The notes beneath the pieces were generated by a model. That model made no database searches. It was not told where the DNA came from and was given only the letters and a program-made list of their open reading frames with translations. Positions 12,521-23,970 of a stretch of DNA of 64,000 bases are shown here, one piece after another (position 1 is the stretch's first letter; each line of letters begins with the position of its first letter). Origin of the DNA: Orientallactaga sibirica. Lineage: Eukaryota; Chordata; Mammalia; Rodentia; Dipodidae. The position numbers and the translations under genes are program-made. The stretch is from contig JAEOAD010000699.1 of assembly GCA_036365145.1 (NCBI GenBank), forward strand, positions 8,963,001 through 9,027,000. The letters run 5' to 3'.

Positions 12521-12672
12521 TTGTTTGTTTTTGAGGTAGGGCCTTGCTCTAGCTCAAGCTGAAGACCTGCAATTCACTATGTAGTCTCAGGCTGGCATAT
12601 AACTCACAGAGATCCTCCTACCTCTGCCTCCTGAATGTTGGGATTAAAGGTGTGTGCAATCACGTCTGCTCT
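12521..12672 (-). repeat. B1-type SINE (antisense)
   Basis: A TTTG-rich tail is followed by 'gaggtagggccttgctcta', 'ctatgtagtctcaggctgg' and 'ttgggattaaaggtgtgtg'. The element is nearly full length. Confidence 0.9.
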
Positions 12673-12680
12673 TCATTAAA

Positions 12681-12900
12681 CTTTTTTTAGAAAGAATTTT
12701 TATTTATTTTTATTTGTGACAGAAAGAGAGAAAGACCGAGAGAGAAAGATTGGGCATACCAGGGCTTCCAGCCACTGCAAACAAACTCCAGATACACATG
12801 CCATCTTGTGCATCTGGTATATGTGGGACCTGGAGAATTGAACCTGGGTACTTAGGCTTCACAGGTAAGCACCTTAATCACTAAGCCATCTCTCCAGCCC
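12681..12900 (-). repeat. DIP-like tRNA SINE with target duplication (antisense)
   Basis: T-rich tail, GA-rich stretch, body ('gccactgcaaacaaactcc', 'ccatcttgtgcatctggta') and the head complement 'aagccatctctccagccc' are all present. TTCATTAAA at 12672-12680 and 12901-12909 is a perfect 9-bp target duplication. It sits directly against the B1 head, so it inserted after or beside that element. Confidence 0.93.
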
Positions 12901-12909
12901 TTCATTAAA

Positions 12910-13703
12910 ATTTTATATATCACAACTTTACTGACAAGAATATATCAAAAAATTAGACAGGTATATTGGACATAAATTAAAAAGGAAAACTATCAGCTTT
13001 TTCTCACAATTTCTCTTAATTATGAGACTACAAGGGGTAAGAAATATATTTTGTATCTTAAAGAAAAAGCAAGGAATGATTTTAATGATACATCTTCCTA
13101 TATCATTGAATAACAGTTTATAATAGAGCTATTTTGAAAAGATTTATTTAAGATATAGGAGTAATTCATAGTGCATTAGGGCACATTTCAGGATTAGTGT
13201 ATCAGATGATTATCATTTGTCCAAAGATAGGAACATAACCAGAGACATGCAAATGCAGGTATATTCCCAAGGAAGTGCTAGAAACAGCAAAACCACTTCC
13301 ATCTGTTTCTCACTGCAGGCTGAATAAATAAGTTGGATTAACCCTGAAAAAAAAAAAACACCTTGAAATACTGAAATAAGGAGGAAAGACAGATTTGAAT
13401 TAAGCACCTATATTCTGGAAAATAAATTTGAATGTTTTAATGGTGAATATTCCACAGGATTTAAGCCTGAGCAATTTGTGGCTTTAGTCACAGCCTCAAG
13501 TTCAGAAAGTTTCTTCTTGTCTCAGAGGATAACAGAGCCTGTGTCATCATGAAAGGGGCAGTATCCACATACCAGGTTCTTACTTGTGATAGGAGCATTC
13601 TTTCACAGAATGTCCCATAACTTTTCATATAGGATATTCAGGGGACTTTGAAATAACATATTATCTTATGATTGTATGAACTTATATTCTGTCCCAGAGA
13701 CCC
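12910..13703. other. Unique intergenic DNA
   Basis: AT-rich sequence with a short A-run near 13347-13359. I recognise no gene or repeat. Confidence 0.5.
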
Positions 13704-13705
13704 TG

Positions 13706-14146
13706 TGTTATGGGTTGAGTCTTAAATATCCCCTCAAATGTTCATGTGCTGAGAGCATGGTCCTCATTAGATGGCAGTAGGGGCCAAATTGGAGAAAGTA
13801 GGTAATTGAGGGCATGTCTTTGAACAGGATGGTGGGTATCTTTCTCTCTCTCCCCTCTCTTTGTTCTCTGTCTTTATCTCTTTGTCTTTCTGTCTCTCTT
13901 TTTCTCTTCCTCCTCTCCCTTGCTCACTCTTTCTCTCTTTGTTCTCCACTCACCATGAGTTGAGTAGCTTTACTCAGCAATGTGCTTCCCACCATCATGA
14001 TCTGTTTCTTCAACTGCCCAAAGCAATGGGGCCAAATGATTAGAATGACCATGGACTGAAGAGTCAGGAATATGAGCCAAAATAACATTTAACCTTTTAA
14101 GTGGGTTATTTCAATTATTTTGTCATAGTGACAGAAGGCTGACACA
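13706..14146 (+). mobile_element. MaLR-type solo LTR with CT-rich expansion
   Basis: It starts 'tgttatgggttgagtctta' and 'tatcccctcaaatgttcat', includes 'tatgagccaaaataacatt' near the 3' side and ends 'cagaaggctgacaca', the MaLR terminal pattern. A 90-base CT-rich microsatellite (about 13840-13940) expands its middle. No target duplication is evident. Confidence 0.7.
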
Positions 14147-14989
14147 CTATCAATGATGGTGATCATAAAGGCCAACTAACTGTGACCTTTCCCATCATGC
14201 TTGCTCTATCCTCTGTTACATGGTTTATGTCCACTGCTACTGTTTACTGGATTCACTCCCTAACCCTGTTGACTGATCCGGAAATGAGTAACTGTGTTAA
14301 AGTAGGCCAATGAGAATCTTGCCCTACATTTGTGGACACAAACACAAAGAGCATAATTGGAGTCTCTCCCCAGGGTCTGGAATATAAAATATAAAATTAA
14401 GGAGGGGTGGAGGAGTAAGAGCCAGAGCCCTGGGCACTTCTGTAGTGGGGCTGCTGAGTAAAGAGGATAGGCAGATAGGTGGCGGGCCTGTCACTTGCTG
14501 CCACAGGTCTCTGATAGTCTTTGGCATACTTAGGTCCCTGGAGGAATCCTTTGGGGTTGAATCATAAATAGATTAATGAGTAAGAATAAGAATTGTTAAA
14601 GCATAAAGAGAGCACATACTCTTGTAACTTGGTCACCTGATGTTTATAGAAACCAATACACAAAACTTCCAAGAAATTAAAATATTTATTTTAAGAAACA
14701 TTGGTACTCTAAAGATGATATTCAGAGGTGAGAAATGAGCATCCAATAATAGATTAAATAGTGTTAAATCCTTCTTATCTAAAATAAAATTGATTGACTT
14801 TTGGTAGTGAACCAATATTTTTTACTTTTTTAAATTAAGAATATGCTTTGAGGTCAGGGGAAGAGATTGAGCAAAGGAAACATGAGGAAGGGCTAATAGG
14901 GTTTGAATAAGGTGTGTTTTAAGTCTACTTCAGTGTTAAGCTTTTAGGAGTCTCTGGATTTCTACTTCGGTATATGGTGAGTTTCCTTA
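14147..14989. other. Unique intergenic DNA
   Basis: No gene or repeat recognised. Open frames are at most 67 codons and show no family resemblance. Confidence 0.5.
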
Positions 14990-15092
14990 GCATCCACCAC
15001 CACACCCTGGTGCAGATTTTCAGGCTTTCCATGGAAGCAGCACTCTTGTTCATCTCACCAAGTCCTCTGTGGTTTCGCCTGAGTCTTGGCTA

Positions 15093-15123
<31 letters not shown>

Positions 15124-15900
15124 TGTATGTATGTATGTATATGGTTATATGGTTTATTTCCTCAGGTCTCACTACCTTCTGAAAAAGAAAAACAGATTCT
15201 TCAACAGAAAATGATGTCAGCATAATTAAATGGGGTAAACATTATTAATTTAGAGAGGTTTTGATGGATGTAGCCTCTCTTTTGCCCAAAGACCAGTGGG
15301 AGCTTGTTACTGGAGACCATAATCTTGGTCTCCATAGGATTCTGACTCAGTTCCCAGTTCTAGCTATGTGTTCCTTTCAACTGAGCAGTTCTCTTAGCCA
15401 ATCAGAAAGCCACTGGTTACTCATCAAGGCTGTGTACCACCATTGCACAGGTGCATGTCTTGTCAGGCTGGTTGCTTTTGAGTAGCTGTGACCTCCGCTT
15501 GCTCACATTGTTGGCCCCTTTCCCCCAGTACCTCATGTAGAGTTTTCCAGCACTAGATGGGCTAACCATCTGGGCACTGGCTCTCTTTCACATTACAGAT
15601 GGGTCTCTTGTTCTGTGTCAGCAGCATGTGAGGTCTTTTACCTTTTACTTCACGTAAATCAAGTGCTTTGACAGATGCCTGTCTTGTTTTGGGGACCTTA
15701 TAGGTCTGCAGATCAACAGCTCAATGTGGATTGCAACTGATTTCTGGTGTAGGAGGTTACAGGACAGAGACAAATATTTTAATAGTAGGCTTCATCCTAC
15801 TCTTTCCTGGGCCCTTCTTACCAGATGACCCCTCCATACTCCTGTTGAGGGTTATATCTTTTAGTCTTCTATCAAGTAGAAAGTTTGCTATGGTATCAGT
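14990..15900 (-). mobile_element. L1 3'UTR fragment, family A (antisense)
   Basis: The segment is collinear with the A-type L1 3'UTR at 44458-45660: shared landmarks include 'agcagcactcttgttcatc', 'gtagcctctcttttgccca', 'ttggtctccataggattc', 'ctgagcagttctcttagcc' and 'gtctgcagatcaacagctc'. No ORF2 sequence is attached, so the copy is 5'-truncated within the 3'UTR. A (TATG)n microsatellite lies inside it. Confidence 0.75.
15096..15140. repeat. (TATG)n microsatellite
   Basis: About eleven near-perfect tetranucleotide copies lie within the L1 3'UTR fragment. The matching position in the copy near 44.9 kb lacks them, so the expansion arose after insertion. Confidence 0.95.
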
Positions 15901-16013
15901 TTATTTAACTATTTCTCTTTTGTACATTAATTATTGGCAATATTTATTTAAAAATAAATTACTTATACCCTATAAATTACAACTAAAAATAAAAAAATTA
16001 AGATATTAAGTCA

Positions 16014-16160
16014 ACAGGTGTGGTGGTGCATGCCTTTAATCCCAACACTCAGGAGACAGAAGTAGGATCATTGCTGTGAGTTTGAGGCCAGGTTGGGACT
16101 ACAGAGTGAGTCCAGTTAGCCTGGACTAGAATGAGAACCTACCTCAAGAAAATATATTGT
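16014..16160 (+). repeat. B1-type SINE
   Basis: Landmarks 'gtgtggtggtgcatgcct', 'ttaatcccaacactcagga' and 'gtccagttagcctggacta' give a nearly full-length, moderately diverged B1 with a short A-rich tail. Confidence 0.9.
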
Positions 16161-16244
16161 GATGCATAGTATACTTATAAATAAGTAGAGTGTGCCTGGC
16201 AACATGTTCCTTAATGCTATTCAAGTTAGAAATAAAATAGGGCC

Positions 16245-16637
16245 TGTGGTAGTTTGAATATATGTCCCCCAATATATTCAATGTTTTATTACTTTATAGT
16301 TTGCATCTGCAATCACCTTGCTAGAGGCAAGGTCACTGGGGGCCGGTCTTAAGGTGTGGTGATGGTTTGAGATTCCATTGTAAAGATATGCAAATGTGCC
16401 TAGCAGGAGTTCCTGAAGTGTGCTGTGTGACCTTTTGGCTGTAGTTTTGCTCTGTGTGCTGTGGTGGCTGGTTGGTTTCTCTCTCTCTCTCTGCTTGGCC
16501 CTGTGGAGAGCAGGCCACTTCTCTTGCCATTATGGAACTTCCCCTGGATCTGTAAGCTTCAATAAATAATATCCCTTCCTCCATAACTGTGCCTGGTCTG
16601 GAAGTTCATCTCAGCGAACCTGAAGCTGTCTGCAACA
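16245..16637 (+). mobile_element. Solo LTR with perfect 5-bp target duplication
   Basis: A 393-bp unit begins 'tgtggtagtttgaatatat' and ends 'gaagctgtctgcaaca' (TG...CA). GGGCC flanks it directly on both sides (16240-16244 and 16638-16642). It has an AATAAA signal in 'gcttcaataaataatatcc' near the 3' end. The 5' start resembles MaLR LTRs, but the middle ('gcaggagttcctgaagtgt') differs from ORR1, so it may be a dipodid-specific LTR. Only a single LTR remains, as expected after LTR-LTR recombination. Confidence 0.85.
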
Positions 16638-16642
16638 GGGCC

Positions 16643-17523
16643 TATTAAAAAGGGTACAAACTTTAAGATACTTCTGAGTTGTATATTCAGTATTAAAAAC
16701 AAAGCATATAATAATGTGGTGCAGGTTAATTATATCAATATAGAGTTCCAAATGAAAGGGAATACACTTGTTAAGGTCAAAGAGCCAAGAAGTGGGTATG
16801 GTGGTGAGAGAATGCATATCTATATATTATTTCCTGAACTCCATTATGCTCTTCAATTATAATAACCACAACAATAATAACTTAAATGTCACTTTCCAAA
16901 ACCAACATTTTAGGAGTTTTCATCTAGGTGAATATGCACTGTGAGAGCATTCTCTATACATTACAACATAGGAAGTGCAGAAGAGGACTGAGAGGCAAAC
17001 TAGATTTTCCCTGTCTACTTAGAAGGTAAGTAAGCCACCATTCAGGAAGACCAGGTGCCAAAGGCCAAACTGTTGTATGTATCAGGGTTATAGGTCCAAC
17101 ATTCCATTTGGGAAACCAATGACCCATATAGTATGTCCCATATGAGGTATGTGTCTGTCTGCAGGTAGAATGACTGAGTTATACATAGTTTTTTTTTTTT
17201 TTTAATTGGCTGCCTCTTTAAAACTCATTCAAAAATCAAATATTACCATAATTATTTTGTTCACTGATATTCCCAGTCGTTTCATGTCATGATGTGACTT
17301 AAACTTTATAATTCACAGACAAAATGCAAGCATGCTATTTCAATATCAGCATTTTAAAGCCATGCTACCACAGAGGTAGACTACATCCCCCAAGCTCTCT
17401 AAGTTAGGAAGGACAGAGGGAAAATATTACTAGATATCCAATAAAAACTCAGCCCTGCATTTAGATCTCTCTACCTGGGGTTTGTTGCTACTGATTTCAA
17501 TCAACTATACATTTTTAAAAATT
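16643..17523. other. Unique intergenic DNA
   Basis: No gene or repeat recognised; a short T-run lies at 17190-17203. Confidence 0.5.
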
Positions 17524-17735
17524 TAGGGGATGGAGAGATAGCTCAATGGTTGAAGGTACTTGCTTGAAAAGCCTGATGGCTGGGGTTCGATTCTCTAGCA
17601 TCCACATATAGCCAGATGCACAAAATAGTGCAGGCATCTGGAGGTGTTTGCAGTGGCAAGAGGTCCTGGAGCACCCATACTTTCTCTCTCTCTCCCTCTC
17701 TCTTCTAGCAATGCATCTTAAATAAAATATTTAAT
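17524..17735 (+). repeat. DIP-like tRNA SINE
   Basis: Head 'ggggatggagagatagctc', B-box-like 'ggggttcgattctctagc', body 'agccagatgcacaaaatag' and a CT-rich stretch followed by an A-rich tail. Confidence 0.9.
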
Positions 17736-18289
17736 ATACATTAATATAGAATATATTATTAAGAAAAATGATTGGGTATGCACTGAACATGTATAGTTTC
17801 TTTTGACATCCCTAAACAATGAAGAATTACAATTGACATATCATTTATCTTATATTATAATCAAGTATTATAAGCAACCTATAGATTATTTAAAGCACAT
17901 AGAAGGATGTGTACAGGTTATATTCCAAGACTATGCAATTTTATGTGAGTGGCATGAGCATCTGTGGACGAATCCTGAAACGAATTCCCCATGGGTGTTA
18001 CAGAATTGTATACAAATGAGACCATTAACAATGCAAATGTCATATTATCTATGAAAAGTCATTTAGAAATGCTAACCATGGACTAGGATAGTGATAGCTA
18101 ACATTAGGGATTTAGAACTAACGCTCCAAGTAAATTGTCCAACTCCGAAGTTCTCTTCACAAACCTATTTTCTTCATTGGAAAGATAATCTGCATACAAT
18201 AGATTTATTTTGACAATTTTAGTGAGGTAAAATGTGATGTTCTTATCCCCATGAATAATAAAAATTTATGAAATTAATATGAGAATCTT
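17736..18289. other. Unique AT-rich DNA
   Basis: I see no recognisable repeat or gene. An 83-codon open frame at 17803-18054 has no family resemblance. Confidence 0.45.
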
Positions 18290-18801
18290 GGGGTGTATTA
18301 GAGGGTGGCAGACCCTTTCTTGGCTCTTGGGTGGGCAATAACCCAGGAGCAGAGGTGCCAGATGGTCACAGTCACACACAGCTTCCAGTGAGTCCCTGGT
18401 CTCTGGGATCTTATCATATGAATTTTGATGAATGAAACCCACAGACCAGAGGATAAAGTTTAGAAAGATTTTATTATAGGGTTTAGTGCTTACAGAGAAA
18501 AGAGAAGGAAAGAACATGGAGCTTCCATACAACAGAAAGGGCTTCTGGAAATGGAAGGCCCATCTGGAGAACCAGATTGGAATCCTTTATGGGAATTTAC
18601 AAGTTGGGGACTGAACTGGTCATTTTAATCCAGATGCCAAATGACTGGATGCTGCTTGGCTCTCAGCAAGAGTGTAATCGCTTCATATTCCTTTCTCTTC
18701 TGAGAAAGGAAGAGATAAGACCAGAGGTCCCTGTTCACCTCCTCTGATAAGTGTTTAGGGGAAAAGATATAAGTAAAGAAATAAACAGATTCTCCCTTAC
18801 A
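18290..18801 (-). mobile_element. Candidate solo LTR (antisense)
   Basis: Read on the minus strand, the segment starts 'tgtaagggagaatctgttt', has an AATAAAAT signal about 340 bases in (18470s), then a 'tctttctaaactttatcc' R/U5-like stretch, and ends 'gccaccctctaatacaccc'. That layout is LTR-like. I cannot name the family, and no clean target duplication is visible, so this is a structural guess. Confidence 0.45.
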
Positions 18802-21744
18802 GGCCCAAGGAAATTCCTCATTTTTATTTGCAGAGCCCAGTCACCCCTAAACTGTCTTACAATGATAGTTCTAAGATAAAAGGATCTTTTTTTGTATGCC
18901 ATGAAGTTCTAATGCAATCTTACCTAAGATTCAGTTTTCCCAAATTTTTGTTCTTCATTCTATTCCCCTGGCTCAACTTCATACACCACTTTGCCTCAGC
19001 ACCTTCTGCATACATCCTAGCCTCTCCTGCCCCTTCCTTCTGCTCCAAACTTAAGTAGCATTGATGATAGGAACACAAACCTGGAAGAGGTAATGGGGAC
19101 CAAGAACAGACTTCTTATTCAGATCTGGGCATAGTAAGGAAATTGGCCCTTGCTGTTTGCAGTTGGCAGTAGTGAGGACTGGTCAAGGAGATGGTAAGCT
19201 TTAAAGAGATGCAGGGATGCAGGATGCTCTGAATCACATCCTATGTGATTTTTAAGGGGGGTATATTTGGCTTTCTCTGGTTGTTCTTAAATGGGAAGTT
19301 GGCTGGGGGTTGAGGGTAGGAGATTTTAAAAACCATCAATTGTTATCGACTTCTAGCCATTTGAGGATGATTGCAACTGAGGTCATGGTTTGTTTTGAAG
19401 GATAATTAAAGATACTGGTTTGAGTGTCTTCATTTCATGTATCATCTGTCCACGCTCTGTGGATTCATCCTCCACAACACTTATGTCATATGCTTTAGTC
19501 CATTTCTCCTTTGCTTATCCACTCCCTTTTGCATGCTCACTACAAAAGGACATTCAAATTCTCTCAGACAACTGAATATCACACTCTTTGGTTTAAAACT
19601 TTTACCACTTATGCCTTTATGTGTAAATGAGCATCTCAATTCCATGGATTCCTTGTAGTGTAGCTTACAGTGTTACCCACATGCTGAATTTAGTGGAGGC
19701 TCCAGCAAGACCCAGCTAGCATAACTTAGAATCAGCTTTAAACTTGTTCAACCTTCAACTTCCACATCCATGCCATGAGGCAGCAGAAGCACATGGGTCA
19801 TGCTGCAAGATTTACATGCAGGAATGGGTCTCATTACCTTACCTGGAACCCTGCCCTGTTTTCACCAACAGCAGCCCATGTCTGCATCCTTCTACTTCAT
19901 TGCTTAATCTCTGTTAGTACCAAGGTGTTTTTTTTTTTCACAGTACCAAGGGTTTTTAGCAAATGATTGATTTTCAATAAATAGTTGTAGAAATAATGTC
20001 TTCCTGAGCAAGTGATACACACACACACACACACACACACAGACACACACACACACACACTGGTTTGTAAATGAGTGAAATCAGTCTCAGCTTTGGAGAG
20101 GTAGAAGGGTCCATTCATGTCTATGCAACTTGGGTATCTGTGAAGACAATTAACCAGTTATCCTTCTCAAAAAAATATGGCACATGTAGGTTTTTAAAAG
20201 AATAAATTCAGCTCAGTTGACACTATCAGAATCTCTGATCCCGGGAGGAAGCTTGGTGGAATCTGGCAGGTCATTGTTGCTGCCCCATCTGCAGAGAATG
20301 CCCCGTGTGTAAGTAACAGCACAGGACTGGAGATAGCTCCAGGCATGCACTCATAGTTTGCAGTAACATAAGGCAGCGTTTTTGAGAACATCTGATGTTT
20401 AGGAAACTCACTTTGACCTTCCACTTCCTCTTCCTCAGAAAGAGGGTGAAAAAAAATGCCCTCGCCAACACCTGTGGGCAGCAGATGGGCCAGAATATGT
20501 CTAATATATGACATTTTCTCTCTGTTTTGGGGGTCTGTTTGTTCAGAAGGTAGAGAGGCTGAAGGGAGAACCATCCCAGAAGAAGCACACGACAAAGGGA
20601 AAATCAATGTGCGTCAACAGCATTACCGGGGGTGGTAAGAGGAGGCATTCATTCTAAGTTGAAGAAATCATGTCACCTCTACTTTGTATGACCCTGGGCT
20701 GTTTTGGTTAGTATATTATACAGAACAGTGAATTCCATCGTGATATTTTCATACATTAGTATACTCTGATGAAAGTCAGTTCCCCTCATTTTGTCATCCT
20801 ATTCCTTTTCATTCCCTTCCTCTTCCTGATGTTACCATTTAGCCTTGAAATATTACAGAGTAGACTAGACACTTGCTCCAAACTTGGAGGACCTCGTAGG
20901 TATCTGTCTTTCTGGTTGTATTCCCAAGGCTCAGGGCCCTCTAGGTGCTGGATGCTACACACCGGGCTTGCCCTCAGAACCTGCTGAGTCAGCCTGGAGA
21001 GCCAGAACCCACAGAGCTTCTAGCAAGCCGCCTGACAACACAAAGTCTGTTCTAATAACCAGTGTGGACTCATAAAAAGATGTTTAACCTGCATGGGAGA
21101 CGCCCTATTGTTTTGACCTTCATGACAATTGGGTGTAAAACTTTGAGTAAACACCTTCCTGACACCTATTACAGGAACTCGGTGGGAGGCGCAGCCATTA
21201 ATCAGAACAGCCACAGGAGGCGAGCACTGCTGATGGAGCCCTGGAAGGATGACTTGATCCCCTGCAGTTCTCTCTCTATTTCTTCAAATTAAAACACAAG
21301 GAAATCAAGAGAGAAAGCAACTCCATTTGGCTCCTGCTTGCTTCCCAGAAAGGGCAGTTTCAACCTGCCTGTGGTAGGAGGAGGCTGGCTGGGTGGGGAT
21401 GGCAGCTGGAATGTCTGCGACATGACTGAGAGGGAACTTTGCAGAGGTGGGGTAGGGAAGGAAGCCTAGAGGCAGAAGCACATCTTCCGTCTTCCAAGTT
21501 ACTGCAGGAGCAGACAGAACTGAGCTCAAGGTGATGGGACCAGGGAAGTCAGTGCTGCCCACAAAGATGGCCAGGGGGGAGAGAGTTGGGGTTCCACTCA
21601 TGCAGCCCAGGGCATTCTTTCTGGGACCCTGGGAGAGACAGAGACAGAGGCAGAAGCAGAGGCAGATGCAGACCTCTCATGGAGTGAAGTTTGTCCTCTC
21701 ATCCTGCAAGGCTTCTCCATGCCTGAACCAAATGTGTGACCAGA
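18802..21744. other. Unique intergenic DNA, more GC-rich near 20.2-21.7 kb
   Basis: No recognisable gene. The 137-codon minus-strand frame at 20194-20607 is the longest in the window outside repeats, but it resembles no protein family, overlaps a second open minus-strand frame, and has no splice or promoter context I can support. Positions 21300-21740 are relatively GC-rich with a degenerate (CAGAGG)n patch near 21640-21670. Confidence 0.45.
20019..20060. repeat. (AC)n microsatellite
   Basis: About 21 AC dinucleotides with one interruption ('cagaca'). Confidence 0.97.
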
Positions 21745-21885
21745 GAATCTGGGCTGGAACCGGGGCTGCCTAAGTGTGAACCCTGGTTCTGCTTTGGAGA
21801 GTATGTAGTTCTGTTGTTTGCCTGTTTCTTCATCTACTAAGTGGGCTTGCTAATAATATTCAGTGGTGGGCTATGGAACTATGGG
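21745..21885 (+). repeat. MIR SINE relic
   Basis: 'ctgcctaagtgtgaaccct' then 'ggttctgctttgga', 'gtttgcctgtttcttcatc' and 'gcttgctaataatattcag' follow the MIR consensus in order, from the tRNA-derived part through the core. Confidence 0.7.
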
Positions 21886-22059
21886 ATTTAAAGTTCCTGC
21901 ATACAAGTTTATTTCCAAGTGACAGGAGAAGTTGTGCTTTGGACCATTTGGGGGACAGAGAAGTTTGTCGAAAGAGATTGGTGCATGCTAGTATAATAAC
22001 AAAGAAGAAATAAAATCAGAAACCATTGTTGGTAAGATTAAAAACATAATAATGGTTAT

Positions 22060-22605
22060 CCCATTTATCTGATGCTGACTTCACTCTCTATTGGAGACTC
22101 TGCTTCACTTTTTCAGATGGGCGCAGAACCAGAGCAGAGAATCAGCCTATGGCACCTCACCAAGGCCCCATCTGAAATTGTGGAAATGAGCAAGAGTGGG
22201 CTTTCTTGGTGAACCTGGTATCAGCACAAGGATGAAGGAGACAGATCCAGAGAATATTCATCTCCTACCAAACCAGAGATACGGTGGCTGGCAAGACCTC
22301 ATCACTGGAGTAGACATAAAATGAATGCAACATGGCTCAGAGAAATAGGAGGAAGAGAGGGCAGAAAGATTGTTAGAGCCACAAGTTGGGACACTATGCA
22401 CAGAGACATTGCCTCTTCCCCATAACTGATGGCTACCCCACAGTGCACAACCCACACTCCCCATGGAGATAACTGGCATCCCCAACCCAGGAGGGTCCCT
22501 TCTGAGGATGGAGAACAGTGATGAGGGTAAGAACGGTACCAACATGTGCTGTTTTCACACTGAGTTTGTACATAATTAATAAAGAAAAATATAGTAAAAA
22601 AATAA
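22060..22605 (+). mobile_element. L1 3'UTR fragment, family A (sense)
   Basis: 'ttcagatgggcgcagaacc', 'gcctatggcacctcaccaa', 'gtgaacctggtatcagcac', 'caacatggctcagagaaat' and 'ataactgatggctacccca' are the complements, in order, of the antisense L1 3'UTR at 44500-44910. It ends in an A-rich tail with AATAAA ('taattaataaagaaaaata'). Only the last ~550 bp of an L1 are present. Confidence 0.85.
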
Positions 22606-23129
22606 GCACCTCCATTGTGTAAGTGGCTGCCGGAACATGACCATACCAAGGACTGACTGAGCCTGGTGACAGCAGGGCAGAAGGAAAAATGGAAATTTAG
22701 TTAGAAACACTCATGAGCTCTTCCACTCTGAGCCCTTCTCCAGAAAGCCTGGGAAAAGATAGCATTGCTTCAAAATGCTCCCTACTTTGTTAGAACATGT
22801 CTTTTAAATACCTAACCTCAGCCTCTCAAAACTAAACTTGAGTATTGACTGGGAGTAGTGACATGGTGCACACCAGTAGGTTATCTAAACGTTGGCCCTT
22901 ATTGGTAGTTCATGTTCTCACACCCCACCATTCTGAGCAGCAAGTTGGAGTCGTACAGTTGGTGATGCTGACCCATGGGCTGTACTTGTAACTGTTCTAA
23001 GGAATTCAGTACATGACTTTCTGCCCACAGTCTGCTGATTTCTTTGTGTAAAAAAGCATTCACTTATGTTTTACCTTGAAGATTATTAACAAAAAAAAGG
23101 AAACTAATCAAATTTCTAAATTAACTTTC
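22606..23129. other. Unique intergenic DNA
   Basis: No gene or repeat recognised. Confidence 0.45.
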
Positions 23130-23258
23130 TTTTACGTCTTGATTTTTATTTTTTTTTATTTTTTGAGTTAGGGTCTCGCTGTAGCCCAGGCTGACCAGGA
23201 ATTCACTCTGTAGTCTCAGGGTGACCGTGAAGTCAAGGTGATCCTCTTACATCTGCCT
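23130..23258 (-). repeat. B1-type SINE fragment (antisense)
   Basis: A T-rich tail followed by 'gagttagggtctcgctgta' and 'attcactctgtagtctcag' down to 'catctgcctc', where it is cut off by the minisatellite. The B1 head is missing. Confidence 0.85.
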
Positions 23259-23970
23259 CTTGTAGTTCTGTGGTGGAGTTCTCTTGTCTAGTGTGTAGTT
23301 CTGTGGTAGAGTTCTCTGGTCTAGTATGTAGTTCTGTGGTGGAGTTCTCTGGTCTCGTATATAGTTCTGTGGTGGAGTTCTCTTGTCTAGTATGTAGTTC
23401 TGCTGTGGAGTTCTCTTGTGTAGTATGTAGTTCTGCGGTGGAGTTCTCTTGTGTAGTATGTAGTTCTGCTGTGGAGTTCTCTTGTGTAGTATGTAGTTCT
23501 GCTGTGGAGTTCTCTTGTGTAGTATGTAGTTTTCTTGTCTAGTATGTGGAGTTCTCTTGTGTAGTATGTAGTTCTGTGGTGGAGTTCTCTTGTGTATGTA
23601 GTATGTAGTTCTGCTAGTGTGGAGTTCTCTTGTGTAGTATGTAGTTCTTCTGTGGAGTTCTCTTGTGTAGTATGTAGTTCTGCGGTGGAGTTCTCTTGTG
23701 TAGTATGTAGTTCTGTGGTGGAGTTCTCTTGTATAGTATGTACTTCTGTGGTGGAGTTCTCTTGACTAGTATGTAGTTCTGTGGTAGAGTTCTCTGGTCT
23801 AGTATGTAGTTCTGTGGTGGAGTTCTCTGGTCTCGTATGTAGTTCTGTGGTGGAGTTCTCTTGTGTAGTTTGTAGTTCTGCTGTGGAGTTCTCTTGTGTA
23901 GTATGTAGTTCTGCGGTGGAGTTCTCTTGTGTAGTATGTAGTTCTGTGGTAGAGTTCTCTTGTCTCATAT
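23259..23970 (+). repeat. 33-bp minisatellite derived from an ID-type SINE
   Basis: About 21 copies of a 33-bp unit, best represented by 'tagttctgtggtggagttc' plus 'tcttgtgtagtatg'. The unit aligns with the start of the tRNA-Ala-derived ID SINE (TAGCTCAGTGGTAGAGCGCT and then TGCCTAGCA), so it contains a decayed pol III A box. The array joins at its right edge to the matching 3' half of an ID-like element (23968-24018). Units near 23525-23640 are irregular. Because 33 is divisible by three, unit-length frames stay open on both strands (up to 193 codons on the minus strand), which is not evidence of coding. Confidence 0.93.

Noticed and set aside
20194..20607. 137-codon minus-strand open frame, longest outside repeats
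   Set aside because: No recognisable domain, a second overlapping frame is equally open, and no splice sites or promoter could be supported. Probably chance in a GC-richer patch.
23387..23968. 193-codon minus-strand open frame with an 11-residue repeat (ENSTTELHTTQ type)
   Set aside because: It is a by-product of the 33-bp minisatellite: the unit is a multiple of 3 and lacks stops, and the plus strand gives a similar repeat (VEFSCVVCSS type). No start context, and the register shifts within the array.
23259..23970. CRISPR-like regular repeats
   Set aside because: Direct tandem repeats with no spacers, in a mammalian repeat context; a minisatellite.
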